Source: Pegea sp. RAD2-039 (taxonomy: Eukaryota > Chordata > Thaliacea > Salpida > Salpidae). From it: DNA of 64,000 bases. The notes beneath the pieces were generated by a model. It saw only the letters and a list, made by a program, of their open reading frames with translations, made no database searches and was not told the DNA's origin. Shown in pieces: positions 12,349-25,235 of the stretch. The stretch covers positions 558,001 through 622,000 of the forward strand of contig JAQGEQ010000330.1 in NCBI GenBank assembly GCA_034620365.1, written 5' to 3'. The position numbers and the translations under genes were made by a program. Position 1 is the stretch's first letter. The number at the start of each line of letters is the position of its first letter.

Positions 12349-15057
12349 TTTCAAGTTAATAGGCTGAAGAAAAAAAAAAACTTTGTTAATATTAAAATGT
12401 CCATATAAAATAATTTTAGTTTTAAGAGATATGTTATTTCTATTTGATATACAAACGTTGTTCACTAATGATAATAATCAAGTTTAGATCAAGTTTTGTA
12501 AAAGTCTTAACAAGAAATTTTTGATGTTCTATATACATATTTTTATTTAAAACGAATTTGAACAACAATTCTTTGTACACTTTTGCAAGTATTTTTACAA
12601 ATTGTTGTTTATAGTTCAATAAGTTCTAATAAGTAAATAGAAAAAAATTCTTCTATAGAAAAGGCATTATTGTTTTACATGTAGCAGTTTCGAGGGCAAA
12701 ACACGTTTGCTTGTTAAAATGATAACATGAGTTCAGAAACTAAAAATTAAAAAGTATATAATAAATGTAAGATTTAACAGTCTTTAAAATAGATCAACAA
12801 GAAGTTAAACCTTTTAAAAGTAAAATAAGAGTAAAATTAATTTTACAGATTTTATTCTGCATTTATTTATCTCATATTCAAGTGTAAAGTCCTCAATAGT
12901 ATTAAATTGTATGATGTTACATTAATAGTGAGCAACGATTAATCAAAAAATATATCAAACTATTTGTAGTTCTTTTTAATTACAACAATAATTAGTTATA
13001 TTTATATATATTATATTTTAGTCATAATTAGAGAATATTCTAATCAAAAGTCAAGACTTAATATTGACTTATTGAATATACATTAGATTTAATTGAGAAA
13101 CGATAAGCTTAACTTAAAAAAATAGATATTTAAATATCATGGAAATGTATAAAGAATTTATAATTTACAAGCCAACATAAACAAACAGAAACTGACTTAA
13201 AGTCTAATATTTTGACAGTTATAAACATTTACTAATCATTTTTATTTTAAAAAGTTTGAAAATTTAATGTCTAAACGGAATACCAGCAAAAACTTAACAA
13301 AAATCAATACTAGCAATTGTCTTCTAAAATTAAGCAAACTACATAAGTTTACAAAACATCAAAAGTCATTCATGATCATCTAACAACAATCATTTTTCTA
13401 TTGGCATTAAGTTTACGCGCAACTAAAAGAGGCAAAAGAGAGCAACAAGACCTTATAATTAAACAATAATCATAAAATAAATTCTAAAAAATAAATATAA
13501 ATATACAAATGACGTTACCAAACATAATAACTTTTGGTCAAAGTCTTCTTAAGAACATATATATATATGTTTAATTTATAAAAGTGAATATATATATATT
13601 TGATACATAAAAAGGATTTATTAATCTTCAAAATAGTTTGGAGAAATTATAATTTTGAAAGTGATGTTAGAAACAAAACAATGTTTGCACGCAAATTCTG
13701 ATGATAATATCAAAGTTATAGAAGCTTTTACTATTATGATTTTGTTGAATGTTGATTAATATTTTAATGATTTTGCTGCTTTGTTCTCAATAATTTAGTA
13801 CTTTTCAATTTTTTATTATTATAAAGTAACTGCAAAATCCAACTTCGAAAGAATATTTTTTCATTCACTTTGTTTTATTTTTAATATTTTATATTTTAAA
13901 GTTACAAAAAACGAATAAATTTCAAGAAACACTTATAAATATTATTCATTTCAATTTTTTTTACAACCTCTGAAAGACTATTCTAAAAGGTATTATTATT
14001 TGTGGATGAGTTTGTGGGTATGTATGACTGAATACAGTAATTAAGTACTAGAAAAACTTTTTTTCACAAAAAATAATATTAATGCGATATAACAATATTG
14101 TACCATCTACAAAGCAATGATTTATTGAAGTTTTAACATAGAATTTCAAAAGGACAGTAAGAGGTACATTTTAATTCACAAAGCTATAAACAATAAGGTT
14201 GAAAAGTAGTGTTGTTATTGTTAGTAGTGATAGCAGAATATTTTACCATTTACGTAAGTGTTTCATCCCCTATTACTCTATATAGATAGTTCATTCTGTA
14301 GTTGACAGTGGTTTTTTGGTAGTGTTTTGTGAGTTATCTTCGTTATTAGTTTCCTTTTACCAATTCAATAAAGCTAAAGATGAAAGTTTTCAGATATGGA
14401 GTTTTAATATCATATTTTCAAAACTATTCAAAATAAAAGTTTTAGCTAAATGCTCTTGGCTGTCAAATTATTAGAATTGAATTAATTTTTTTTAGTTTAT
14501 ATTGCCCTATCTGTATGTACCTACAATTTTTATATATATTAATGGTAAATAAATTGTTAATTTTCTTTAGTTGAGTTTTTTTTAACTTTCTTCTGTATTT
14601 TATTTTGTTTTTAAAGTTTCAGTTTTCATTTCCATTTATTTTCTGCATTATAAGTAAATCAAAATCAACACTTAAATTTGAATCTATTGAGTATATTGAA
14701 AATATTGAGTTAATTATATTTATCATTAAGACTTAATCACTGATATTTTTTAAAAGTTTAAAAGGCTAAGAACATTTTGTTTTAATAAAGTTAATTCTAA
14801 ATACTATTATGTATGTGAAACATGATAAATTTATGTTTTAGCCTTCTAGAAAATTTTTGTTTAAGTGTGAATGGTTTACTGTTACAATTGGTTTACAAAC
14901 TATATCACATGAAATAAATTAATAAGGAATTTAACTCTGTAAGAAAATCTTTAAATTAACTATTTATTGTTTCATTATTATTTTTTTAAATTTGTAATAG
15001 ACGTTTTTAATTATAAAAATTTTTATTTAAATTTACATTATTAAGTAAATAATAAAT
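12349..15057. promoter_or_regulatory. Divergent intergenic region between B and H
   Basis: About 2.7 kb between head-to-head genes. The B side carries the family-1 elements on the minus strand: acceptor (12364-12365), the GTGTTTTGCCCTCG block (about 12690-12705), TTGCTCACTATTAATG (about 12924-12940) and the CRE-like TGACGTTACC at 13510-13519. The H side (14360-15057) carries the family-2 flank. In H the expected acceptor AG reads AC at 15035-15036. Confidence 0.55.
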
Positions 15058-15756
15058 TTGTTGAACGACAAAAAACTAACTCGAAAAAGAAAACTTTCAT
15101 TGGATGAACGTAAGAACAGTTTTGAAAAGAAAACTGCAGAAGAGACTAATTTGCGAAACCCTTCCAGAGGAGCTTATAGCAAGCATAAGAATCACGTTGA
15201 TCAAACTAGTTTAAATAGTTTAAAAGGAGATACACCAAGTACAAGTTACACATATGAAGAAGTTAGTAAGGCTGCAAAAGCAGACCAAGAAAAAGAAACC
15301 ACATTTGAAAATAACAATAAATCTTCTTTCAAAAACAAGAATGAATGCTTGGTTTGTAACAAACATTTTACATCCAAATCTAAGCTTGTCATCCACAGAA
15401 GAACTCATACTGGTGTGATGCCATATAAATGTCTTGAATGTGGAAAAAGTTTTAGTAAAAAATCAATTCTTTTAACTCATCAAGAAATTCATACCGATAA
15501 GAAGTCATATGATTGTACTGTTTGTGGGAAACAATTTAGTCAAAAATCTAGTCTTTCAACTCATGAAAAAACTCATAGTGATAAGAAGCAATCTGCTGGT
15601 ATTGTTTGTGGAAAACAATTTAGTCAAAAATCTACTATTTCAACTCATGAAGAAACTCAAACAGCTGAAAAGTCATATAAATGTTTTGTTTGTGGAAAAA
15701 AATTTAATGAAAAATCTGACTTTTTAACTCCTGCAGAAAATCATGTCTATGAGTAG
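15058..15756 (+). pseudogene. C2H2 zinc-finger pseudogene (family 2, copy H)
   Basis: 232 open codons closely matching copy J: RKRKLS-type N-terminus, then five finger units. Three lesions suggest it is dead. The ATG of J reads ATA here (15052-15054 region). The acceptor TTTAG of J and I reads TTTAC here (AC at 15035-15036). Finger 5 has His changed to Pro in FLTPAEN. Finger 4 has lost its first Cys (SAGIVC) and its last His (Gln), as in J. Linkers are degenerate (TDKKS, SDKKQ, TAEKS). After the TAG a sixth finger-like remnant follows, and J has the same stop. The next in-frame ATG is inside the first linker, so no useful downstream start exists. Confidence 0.7.
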
Positions 15757-17299
15757 TCATATAAATGTAATTTTTGTGGAAGATCTTTTTTTAATTTCCA
15801 ATCTTTTGACGCCATGAAAGATTCTGCAATTGTGAGAAAGAATCTGTTAATCTGCAAATGTAAGATCCTTTGGAAAACCCGTAATATGATAGTTTTTATG
15901 ATTATTTGGTTTTCATTCTCAATTCTTAAAGTTTGAAACTATCTATTTTGTTAAAATTGTATTTTCTTACAATAAGTTATTGTAAACTCTTCTATTTTTG
16001 CGCTATTCTACGTAAATTATAATTTCTTACTTGATAAATGCTATGCAAACTGATGCTGGTTTTTATTATTTGGTTAAAAATTCGTTAAATGTTTTAATGT
16101 TTAGATTTAGATTTAAAATTTAAACAGACCACATGTATTCCATAATCTACTACTGCTAAAGTGTGAAGATCTGTAATCCTAATAAGTTTGATAATAAAAA
16201 TCATTGATAAGTTTGAATAATAAGTAACAAAACTTTACAAAAATAAATTGGTCGATTACTTTTACGTAGAACCAAGAGATTTGATAAGCGCAAGTTTTTT
16301 CACACTGTTTTTTAAGGTGTTCTTAAATTATTTTACAAAAACTTTTGTAAAAATAATAAAGGGAAAAATTTCAAAAAAAAAATGATAGGAAATTCTGAAG
16401 GTGCATTTCGAAAAAAAACTTTGAAATTTAAAAACTTAAATTAGTAATACAAATTTGAAGTAAATATTTTTTGTTTAAATGATTTAAACCTAAATATACA
16501 AACTCAAATTGAAAACGTGATACTACGATGAAAAATTGTTTAAAATTTATGTTTTCGAATGGTGACATCCTGGAGTCCCTTTGGTTTTTTATTGGTATTA
16601 GTAACTTTACATATTTGTTTTTATTGTTTTTTATTTACAATTAGTTATATTTAACATTATTTGTTGTGCTTAGTATGATCATTGAAATAATTTAACTCCT
16701 TTTGCTTGTTTCAAATACATTAATCTAAAACAAATGTTATTTCATAAGATTATTCTACCTTTGGAACATATTCCTTATGGTTACTAAATCAGGGCTTTGC
16801 TTAAACAATTTAATTTTTTATCATTTGAGAAAAATCAATTTCAGTTTACCTCATTGATAATCAATCAAGGATAACTTTATTCTCTGGTTCCATCACAAGT
16901 TGGTTACTGTTATCAAGCAAGGTAGGTATTTTAGACCTCGCCTTAATCTTTTAACTACCAATTGTATTACATGACATGTTTTAAAAACCATTTTAAACAT
17001 TGTTGATAGACCTAAAAGTAAAAGTTTTTAAATAATCATCTACTTCAAACCAAGTGAAGGTTTGTATTCTGCTAATACCATTTGGAAAGATCTCGTAACA
17101 TATATTTTAGCTAAATGAAAATAAATGAAAAGTAAATATTGATTCTGATGTGATTTGTTTTTTGGATTATCTTGCTCTGCTATTCTTATATAAATTAATG
17201 CCTAGAATTTGCTTGATTGGGGTTTTAAGTACTTTAACTAGGTCATGTTGAAACAAATTTAAGTTAACCTCCCTAACAACATTTATTCACTTAAAAATG
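15757..17299 (+). repeat. Family-2 3' flank with LINE debris (copy 1)
   Basis: Matches 47120-48650 behind J. It begins with a decayed sixth finger (CNFCGRSF) just after the stop. The GGTCGATTAC block near 16249 also occurs in R1. A block at 16380-16660 also occurs inside R1 copy 2 (42820-43080). No gene beyond the debris. Confidence 0.55.
16868..16966 (-). mobile_element. LINE ORF remnant
   Basis: Minus-strand codons read LLDNSNQLVMEPENK, matching LLDNANQLVMEPKKK of the LINE fragment at 63543-64000. The neighbouring codons are decayed. An equivalent remnant lies at 48228-48315, so the insertion predates the H-C / J-F duplication. Confidence 0.6.
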
Positions 17300-20200
17300 T
17301 ATCTGCTAACAATGATATTACTTAACTAATTCGAAAACTGCTTTAAGTTTTATTACAAATATCCTTTGAAGATTTTTTAGTCAAAATTCAAATCACTTAC
17401 CCAATGAAAGATTCTGCAAATGTAAAAAAGAATCTGTTTATCTGCAAATGTAAAATCTTTTGGAAAAACCGTATTTTATGTCGCTATTGTGCTTTATTAA
17501 TTGAATAAGTTTATTAATTTAAGTTTACTATGTTGCATTGTCGCTATCGTGTTTAAAATATGAAGAAGTGAATGTGTTAAGATCTAAAGTTTTAAAAATT
17601 AAATAAATAGTTTAATTACTTATTAAAACTATTTGGTTTTCACTCTCAAATTTTAAAGTTTGAAACAATCTATTTTGTTAAACTATTTTTTTTCTTACAA
17701 TAAGCTACGTAAAACTTAAATTCTTACTTAATAAATGCTATGCAAATTAATGGTGGTTTTTATTACATATTATATAAAGATATCCTTTGAAGCTGGCTAA
17801 TAATGGTAGTAACTCTAAAAAGCCCTTTTTATTTCACTTTTTTGAAAATAATTCACAAAAATTTTTATGTTTTAAGAGGATTGCAAAAACCGCTGCTGAT
17901 TTTGAACAAAAGCTAATTTTTAATTTTATTATCTAAAATAAATTTTATTGATAGACATTGTTACGATGATATTCAGCTTTTTTTTAGAAACTTTTTTTAT
18001 ACTGCTTTTATTCATTTGCTGATAAAAGGTTTAAGTATCCGTAGTAAACAAATCATTGAAAAAGTTGTTTCTAAATTTTAATATCAATTCTTTTTCATCT
18101 CTACTTTTAACTTTTTACTACGATTATGTTAATCAATCTTTCTCTTTCAATTTTGAAAACTTTCAGTCAGCCCGTGAATCTCAGATCACAGTTTCTGATA
18201 TAACTTTTGTCAGAAATTTCAAACGACGATATAAAGGCGACTCACCTAACTTCTTTTTGAAATTTATATTATTTTGTTGTATTTTTAACACGTTTTATAT
18301 GAACAAATACAAATATAGTAGAACTTGTTTTTCTATCAAATAGCAAAAGTAATTTTACTTAAATGAAATATAACTCAAAAATGAAGGCTATTAGCTAAGT
18401 GTATCAAACAGCAAAAATTTATAAAAAAAGTTGCTCTGCTTTAACTTTACCTATTAGTGAAACTAAAACTGATCTATACAGTTTAAGTTATTAGATAAAA
18501 CAAACAAAAAATTGACAAAATTATATATTTCTTTTTAAGAACATCAAAATATTTGATAACATAATTTTGTAAACTTTAATTGTCATAAGAGTTATTTATT
18601 ATTCTTTGTAGTTTATTTTAAAAAATTAACTTAAAACGCCTGTGATAAACCTTGAAGTAATTCTTTCTAACTTGAAGGAAACTTGTATACAATTTTATCT
18701 AAAATTCAATTAAGATAATTTGATCTTTACCTAATCATTTTTTGCTGGTTTGTAACCTTACTGCTTATGCAGTTTTTCCGAACCTTCTTTTAGTCATGGT
18801 GGGATTTTGCAACTTTAGTTTCTTAGTAATCTTGAATTTTTTTTTATTGACATTACTTTTTTGAAATTAAATTTTAGAAATTGGTTGTAGATTTCTGGTT
18901 TTATAAATTGTAGATTTTTTGTGAAAAACCATATAAAAAAATTGGTTGATATTCTAAAACTATTATATATAATATACTATATGAAATAAAATCATCTCCA
19001 ATAGTACTAGTCCATAAATTACCCGATTGGTCTTTTGAAATTAACATCTTCAGAATTAACATATTGATTTGCTAAGACAGTTTGAATTACTTTTCTTATT
19101 TTTAACTTTATACGTAAAACAGGAGAACTAATAAATGCTAATTTGTTACCAGTCCATTTTAATCTAATCGATGAAACGTTTTGTTTCATTACTTTTATGT
19201 CAAACTTGCTTGTAATTTGAGTTCTTATTTCTTTACAAATATATTTCTTTACAAAATAATACAGGATTTGTACATTTTAATATCAGATATTTTTTATTTT
19301 TCTGTAGATCCTTTTGAGCGCTTTAGTATCTTGATGGTTTTGGAACTTTAAATCTCAAACAACGGAATAAGTTGCTAAATGAGATAGAATGATTTTCCTT
19401 TTTTATATTCTTTTTCATATTATAGTTTTCTTAATCTAATTTCAATACATCAAACGTACTGATAAATGTTGATTTGTTACATTGATGGTTTTATGAATGA
19501 TTTTAAAGTAATAATTAAGAATTGATAAATCTTCACAAAAAAAAATTCAAAAAACAACGTTACAAAATTTGCGATGTGTATCTCAAAAAACTATAAAATA
19601 TTATAACTTATAAGAGTATTTCAAATTTGAAGCAAATATTTTTATTTAAATTTTCTAACTTAAAAATACTAACTCATATTGTAAGACTTTATACCAATAT
19701 TAAAAATTGTTTAAAATTCACTCTTTGGAAGGTATCATCCTTAAGATATTTTAGCTGTTTTGTTGGTATTAGCAACTTAAAATGCTTTTTTTTTTATTAG
19801 TTCACATTTAGTGGTAAATTCTTCGTTCCAAACAAATTTTATTTCATAAGACTTTTTCATAAGATTATTTCTAATACGGAATAATCTCTTTATAGTTATA
19901 ATCAGTTACTGCATCGATGGTTCGGTTTGTTGTGGTTTCTTTGGATAATTAGAGTTCCATTTAAAATAGCAACTTAATATTTGGTTCGAAGATTATAATT
20001 AACAGGAGCTGAAATAGATACAGTTATATATCTGATGTAAAAGTATTAAACAGAACAGTTTAAAACACTCTAGCAACTTGCTTACAAGAATATCAATCGT
20101 AAAGTTTTAAAAATGATGGAGTAGTAACCGATAAGAAAATATTAGTTTTTCTGCCGTTCCTCTGAGGTTACAAAATTATAAAGTAATTTAATTTATTCAA

Positions 20201-20975
20201 AAAACTCAATTTGTTAATTTTGATCTAACTATTTGGGTAAGAAATAGTCAAGTGCTATAGAAGATGATTTATTTATGATGATGTAATTGTCGATAATATG
20301 AAATGTTAAAAAACTTCTTTTTCTAAATTTATAGTATGAAGAGGATAAAAACGTTTATTGTTTTTATCTCCAACAAGCATTTCAAGAATGGAAATAGATT
20401 TTAAGATTTCAAAAATTAGTTCTCATAAAAATTGCAATAATTACTAAAAACTGTAGTTTTACATTCATAATAAAACCAAAACACAAAATTATTCAGTTTT
20501 ACAAACATATAAGGATTTAACGAATCTTTAGATGGTAACTAAAAAGTTACCACAATTTCGATTGCCTTTATCAACTAAAAAAATATAATTACTTTCAAAA
20601 ACTTGTTGAAAAATAATAAAAGATGTTAATAAATACTTAAAATACAAACTTTGAAAATTAAGGAATACAATTTTTTTTTAATAGTTTACAAAAAAGCTTT
20701 ACGAAAATAACAACATAAGAATACCAACTTTAGTTTAAAGTAAAAAATTGAATGTAAAACCTTTATTATTTATTGCAAACTTACACACTATTTCAATAAT
20801 AGAGCAATCATTAAAATAGTTAATTAAAGAATAAATTGCGACAACCAGCCAAACAAAAAATCATTATTTTGTTTCCTTTATACTCAAAGATCCTTAAATA
20901 GTTACTTTTTAGTTTAAACATATTTTCATTTACCCATACTTGAATTGTGAGTAAACGTTTACCAGAAAAATGATT
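17300..20975 (-). repeat. Duplicated 3' flank of copy C
   Basis: Downstream block of gene C, tail-to-tail with H. It mirrors the flank of D (28000-31310). It holds a ~90-codon open frame (18056-18343 +). The marker CTGCCGTTCCTCTGAG at 20151-20166 is shared with B and E. The small hydrophobic frame open behind B, E, F and G is frame-shifted here. No other gene recognised. Confidence 0.55.
18056..18343 (+). other. Conserved ~90-codon ORF, copy 1 (coding status uncertain)
   Basis: 95 codons opening TTG where copies 2 and 4 have ATG. Residues include a hydrophobic start, ESQITVSDITFVRNF, KRRYKGDS and a Cys-containing hydrophobic end (LFCCIF). Relatives lie at 30719-30979 (-), 49115-49306 (+) and 50699-50959 (+), always convergent to a family-1 gene. 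A TTTCAG before the SARES codons could be a 3' splice site. No family recognised. It could simply be an open frame carried along by recent duplication. Confidence 0.25.
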
Positions 20976-22190
20976 TTACTTCTTATGATTAAAATGAGTT
21001 CTTTTGTGGTATGAAAGACTAGAATTATGTGCAAATTTTCTTTCACAAACAATACATTCATATGGCTTCTCACCAGTATGAATTCTTTCATGACTTAAAA
21101 GATTAGATTTATCGCTAAATTTTCTTTCACAAACAGGACATTCATATGGTTTCTCACCAGTATGAGTTCTTTCATGAATTAAAAGACTGGAATTATGTGC
21201 AAATTTTTTTCCACAAGCAATACATTCATATGGCTTCTCACCAGTATGAGTTCTTTCGTGACATAACAAATAGTGTTTTTGACTAAATTTTCTTTCACAA
21301 ACAATACATTCATATGGTTTCTCACCAGTATGAGTTCTTTCATGGCATAACAAATGGGTTTTTTGACTAAACTTCTTTTCACAAACAATACATTCATATG
21401 GTTTCTCACCAGTATGGGTTCTTTCATGGCATAACAAATGGGTTTTTTGACTAAACTTCTTTTTACAAACAATGCATTCATATGGTTTCTCACCAGTATG
21501 AGTTCTTTCATGACTTAAAAGATTAGATCTATCACTAAATTTTCTTCCACAAACTATACATTCATATGGCTTCCCACCAGTATGGGTTCTTTCATGACAT
21601 AGAAGACTAGACTTTTGACTAAACTTCTTTTCACAAACAATACATTCATATGGTTTCTCACCAGTATGAGTTCTTTCATGACATAACAAATGGGTTTTTT
21701 GACTAAACTTTCTTTCACAAACAATACATTCATATGGCTTCTCGCCAGTATGAGTTCTTTCATGAGTTAAAAGATTGGAACTATGTGCAAATTTTTTTCC
21801 ACAAGCAATACATTCATATGGCTTCTCACCAGTATGAGTTCTTTCATGATAAACAAGCTGAGATTTAAATTTAAATTTCTTGTTACAGTCTAAGCATTCA
21901 TATTTGATTTTGAAATTGGAAGATTGTTTGTTTTCTTCTTTATTTTCTTTCCCTTTGAATGCTTTTTTATCGCTGTTAGTCTCTTTATAAGGGAAACTTC
22001 TAGTTGTTGGAATTTCTATAGTATTATTTAAACTAGTTTGATCAGCATGACTTTTATACAAGCTATATACTCCACAAGAAGTGTTTACCAAAATTTTCTT
22101 TTTTGCCGTTTCATTATTAAAACTTTTCTCATCATCATCAGATGACAGTTTTCTTTTTCGTGCAAAGTTGCTGCCTTGTATCAAGTTCAT
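20976..22190 (-). CDS. C2H2 zinc-finger protein, 11 fingers (family 1, copy C)
   Basis: 404-residue predicted nuclear DNA-binding protein. RKRKLS lies at 11-16 in a 96-residue charged N-terminus. Eleven fingers occupy residues 97-404 and all keep Cys2His2 ligands. One linker is TGGKP after finger 4. The end is HFNHKK. ATG 22190-22188 follows acceptor AG (22207-22206) by 15 bases. Finger 1 (KFKSQLVYH) is the near-invariant first finger of the family. Finger 5 is DRSNLLS-type, fingers 3, 6 and 7 are QKTHLLC-type, and fingers 9 and 11 are HNSSL-type. Most similar in the N-terminus and coding end to copy D, which faces it across 4.6 kb, although its distal 3' flank is of the B/E type. No frame damage seen. 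Confidence 0.85.
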   Translation of the reverse strand: MNLIQGSNFARKRKLSSDDDEKSFNNETAKKKILVNTSCGVYSLYKSHADQTSLNNTIEIPTTRSFPYKETNSDKKAFKGKENKEENKQSSNFKIKYECLDCNKKFKFKSQLVYHERTHTGEKPYECIACGKKFAHSSNLLTHERTHTGEKPYECIVCERKFSQKTHLLCHERTHTGEKPYECIVCEKKFSQKSSLLCHERTHTGGKPYECIVCGRKFSDRSNLLSHERTHTGEKPYECIVCKKKFSQKTHLLCHERTHTGEKPYECIVCEKKFSQKTHLLCHERTHTGEKPYECIVCERKFSQKHYLLCHERTHTGEKPYECIACGKKFAHNSSLLIHERTHTGEKPYECPVCERKFSDKSNLLSHERIHTGEKPYECIVCERKFAHNSSLSYHKRTHFNHKK

Positions 22191-25133
22191 TTTCAAGTTA
22201 ATAGGCTGAAGAAAAAAAAAACTTTTTTAATTTTAAAATTTGCATATAAAATAATTTTAGTTTTAAGTGATATATTCTTTTTATATGAACAAAGTTTGTT
22301 TACTAATGATAACAATCAAGTTTAGATCAAGTTTTGTAAAAGTCTTATTCAGAAATTTGCGATATTCTATATACATATTTTTATTTAAAACGAATTTGAA
22401 GAACAAATTTTTGTAAACTTTAGCAAGTATTTTCACAAATTGTTGGTTATAGTTCAATATTTAGACAACAAAATTTATAATTCTATAAAAATAAATAGAA
22501 AAAAGTTCTTATATAGAAAAAGCATTATTGTTTTACATATAGCAGTTACGAGTGCAAAACACGTTTGCTTGTCAAAATGATAGCATGAGTTCAGAAACTA
22601 TAAATTAAAAATTATGTAATAAATGTAAGATTTAACAGTGTTTAAAATAGATCAACAGGATGTTAAACCTATTTTACAGATTTTAATCTGCAGTTGTTTG
22701 TCTCATATTCAAGTGTAAAGTCCTCAATAGAATTCACTTGTACGAATTTACATTAATAGTGAGCAACGATTAATCAAAAAATATATCAAACTATTTCTAG
22801 TCATTTTTAATTACAAATATACCTAGTTATATTTATATATATATATTATATATCAGTTATATATAGAGAATATTTTAATGAAAATTCAAGAGTTGATACT
22901 GACTTATTGAATTAATTTAAAAATGATAAGCTCAACTTTAAAAAATAGATATTTAAATATCATGGAAATGTATAAAGAATTTATAGCTTACAAGCCAACA
23001 TAAACGAACAAAAATTGACTTAAAGTCTAATATTTTGACAGTTATAAACATTTACTATAAATATTTTTTAAAAAGGTTTGAAAATTTAATGTCTAAACGC
23101 AATACCTGCAAATACTTTACAAAAATCAATACTAGCAAATGTCTTATAAAATTAGGCAACTACATAAGCCTACAAAACATTGAAAATCATTCATGATCAT
23201 CTAACAACAATCATTTTTCTATATTTGCATTAAGTTTACAAGTAACTAAAAGAGACAAAAGAGACCAACAAAACCTTATAATTTAACATAAATTCTAAAA
23301 TTATTTATAACACAAAGGACGTTACCAAACATTTAAACTTTTGGTCAAAGTCTTTTTAAGAATATATATATATATTTGATTAATAAAAAGGATTTATTAA
23401 TCTTCAAAAGAGTTGAGAGAAATTATAATTTTGAATGTAATGTTAGAAACAAAATAATCTTTAAACGCAAATTCTGATGAGAATATCAAAGTTATAGAAG
23501 CTTTTGCCACTATGATTTTGTTGCTTGTTGATTGTTATTTGAATGCTTTTACTGCTTTGTGCTCAATATCATAGCACATTACATTTTTTTATTATTATAA
23601 TGTAGCTATCTAAAATAAAGTAACTGCAAAATCCATACTTTGTAAGAGTATTTGTTCATTTACTTTTACTACTTATAAATATTTTTTTAAAGTTACAAAC
23701 AAAGAATAAATTTCAAGAAATACTTACAGATATTACTCATTTAAAGTTTTTTTTATAAAACCTCTAAAAACTATTCTAAAAGGTATTATTATTTTTGAAT
23801 GATTTTGTGGGTATGTTTGGCTGAATACAGTAATTAATCGCTAGAAAAACTTGATTTCACAAAAAAGAATATTAAAGTGATATAACAAATATGCACCACC
23901 TTCAAAGCAATGATCAAGTAAAGTGTTAGGATAGAATTTCAAGAAAAGTAGTAATACGTACATTTAGTTCACAAAGCTACAAACACTAGGTTGAAAAGTA
24001 GTGCTGTTATTGTTAGTAGTGACAGTAGAATATTTACCCATTTACGTAAATTTTTTATCCCATATTACGTAGTTCATTCTGTAGTCAACACTGGTTTGTT
24101 AGTAGTCTTTTGTTAGTTTTCTTCGTTATTAGTTTCCTTTTACCAATTGAATAAAGCTAAATATGAAAGTTTTAAGACATGGAGTTTTAATATCAGATTT
24201 TCAATACTATTCAAAATAAAATTTTTAGATAAATGCTTTTAGCTGTCAAAATATTAGAATTGGATTAAAAGTTGTTAGTTCTTATTGCCTTATCTGTTTT
24301 ACTATTCTTATAAACTACAAGGGTAATAAATTATTTTTTTTTATTGAGCTTTTAATGTTTAACTTCTTCTGTATTATATTTTGTTTTTAGAGTTTCAATT
24401 TTCATTTCCATTTATTTTCTGCATTATAAGTAAATCAAAATCAACACTTAAATTTGAATTTATTGAGTATATTGAAAATATTGAGTTTATTATATTTATC
24501 ATTAAAACATAAAAAAACACGTTTAATACGTTTTTTGAATTAATTGTTGCTCTTAATGTATGTTACATCATAAATTTAAATTTTATTGAAAAACTAACAA
24601 TTAGATATTGGATAAAACTATTTAAAATTGTTTTCTTAAAATCTTTAAACGTAGGTTCTACTTTGTTTTCATCTGTTTGAACCGTTTCAACCTTTTTCTT
24701 TCTTGCATATATTATAATATTTAATTTGCAGCTCCTTTTAATATTTACACAAGCAAATGATGTTTTGTTCTCATAAGTGCTACATGTGAAACAACAACAA
24801 TGTCTTTCTAATAGAAGAGGCTTTTTTGTTACAATATAAACCTCAATATTTTGCTATTTCATTTTTGAAATATAAGTAACAATTGTTTTTTGTTTATTGC
24901 AAAAAATTATCAAGATTTTGTGTTGTAAAAGTTCATTTTAAAAACAATCTGTTTATAAAACATGATAAGTTTCTGTTTCAGCGTTCTAGAAAAGTTTTCT
25001 TTTAACGTGATTGATTTACAGTTACAATTATCATAAAAACCTTTAAATATATCACTTTAAGAAAATGAAAAAAATCATCTATCAAAATTTAATAAACTAT
25101 CTATTGTTTCATTAACATTTTATTTAAATGTTT
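22191..25133. promoter_or_regulatory. Divergent intergenic region between C and L
   Basis: On the C side, minus strand, are the acceptor (22206-22207), the CCCTCG-type block (about 22527-22572, reading CACTCG here) and a CRE-like ACGTTACC at 23317-23326, where the leading TGA reads GGA. The right part (24180-25110, plus) is a family-2 5' flank ahead of remnant L. Confidence 0.5.
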
Positions 25134-25235
25134 AATGAAAAGCCATATGAAAATATTGTTTGTGAAAGAAAGTTTAGTCGAAATTCAAATCGTTGCCATG
25201 AAAGAATTTGCAAAAAAAAGTTAAAAAAGAGTTAA
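25134..25235 (+). pseudogene. Single-finger remnant (family 2, copy L)
   Basis: Codons read [20 protein letters not shown] and CHERICKKK. It is one finger with its first Cys changed to Asn and with the C-terminal HERICK signature of copies K and M. The N-terminus and finger 1 are missing: the family-2 5' flank runs almost directly into this finger. It is followed by the same TTTTGGAAAACCCGTA motif as K, M, H and J. Confidence 0.65.
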
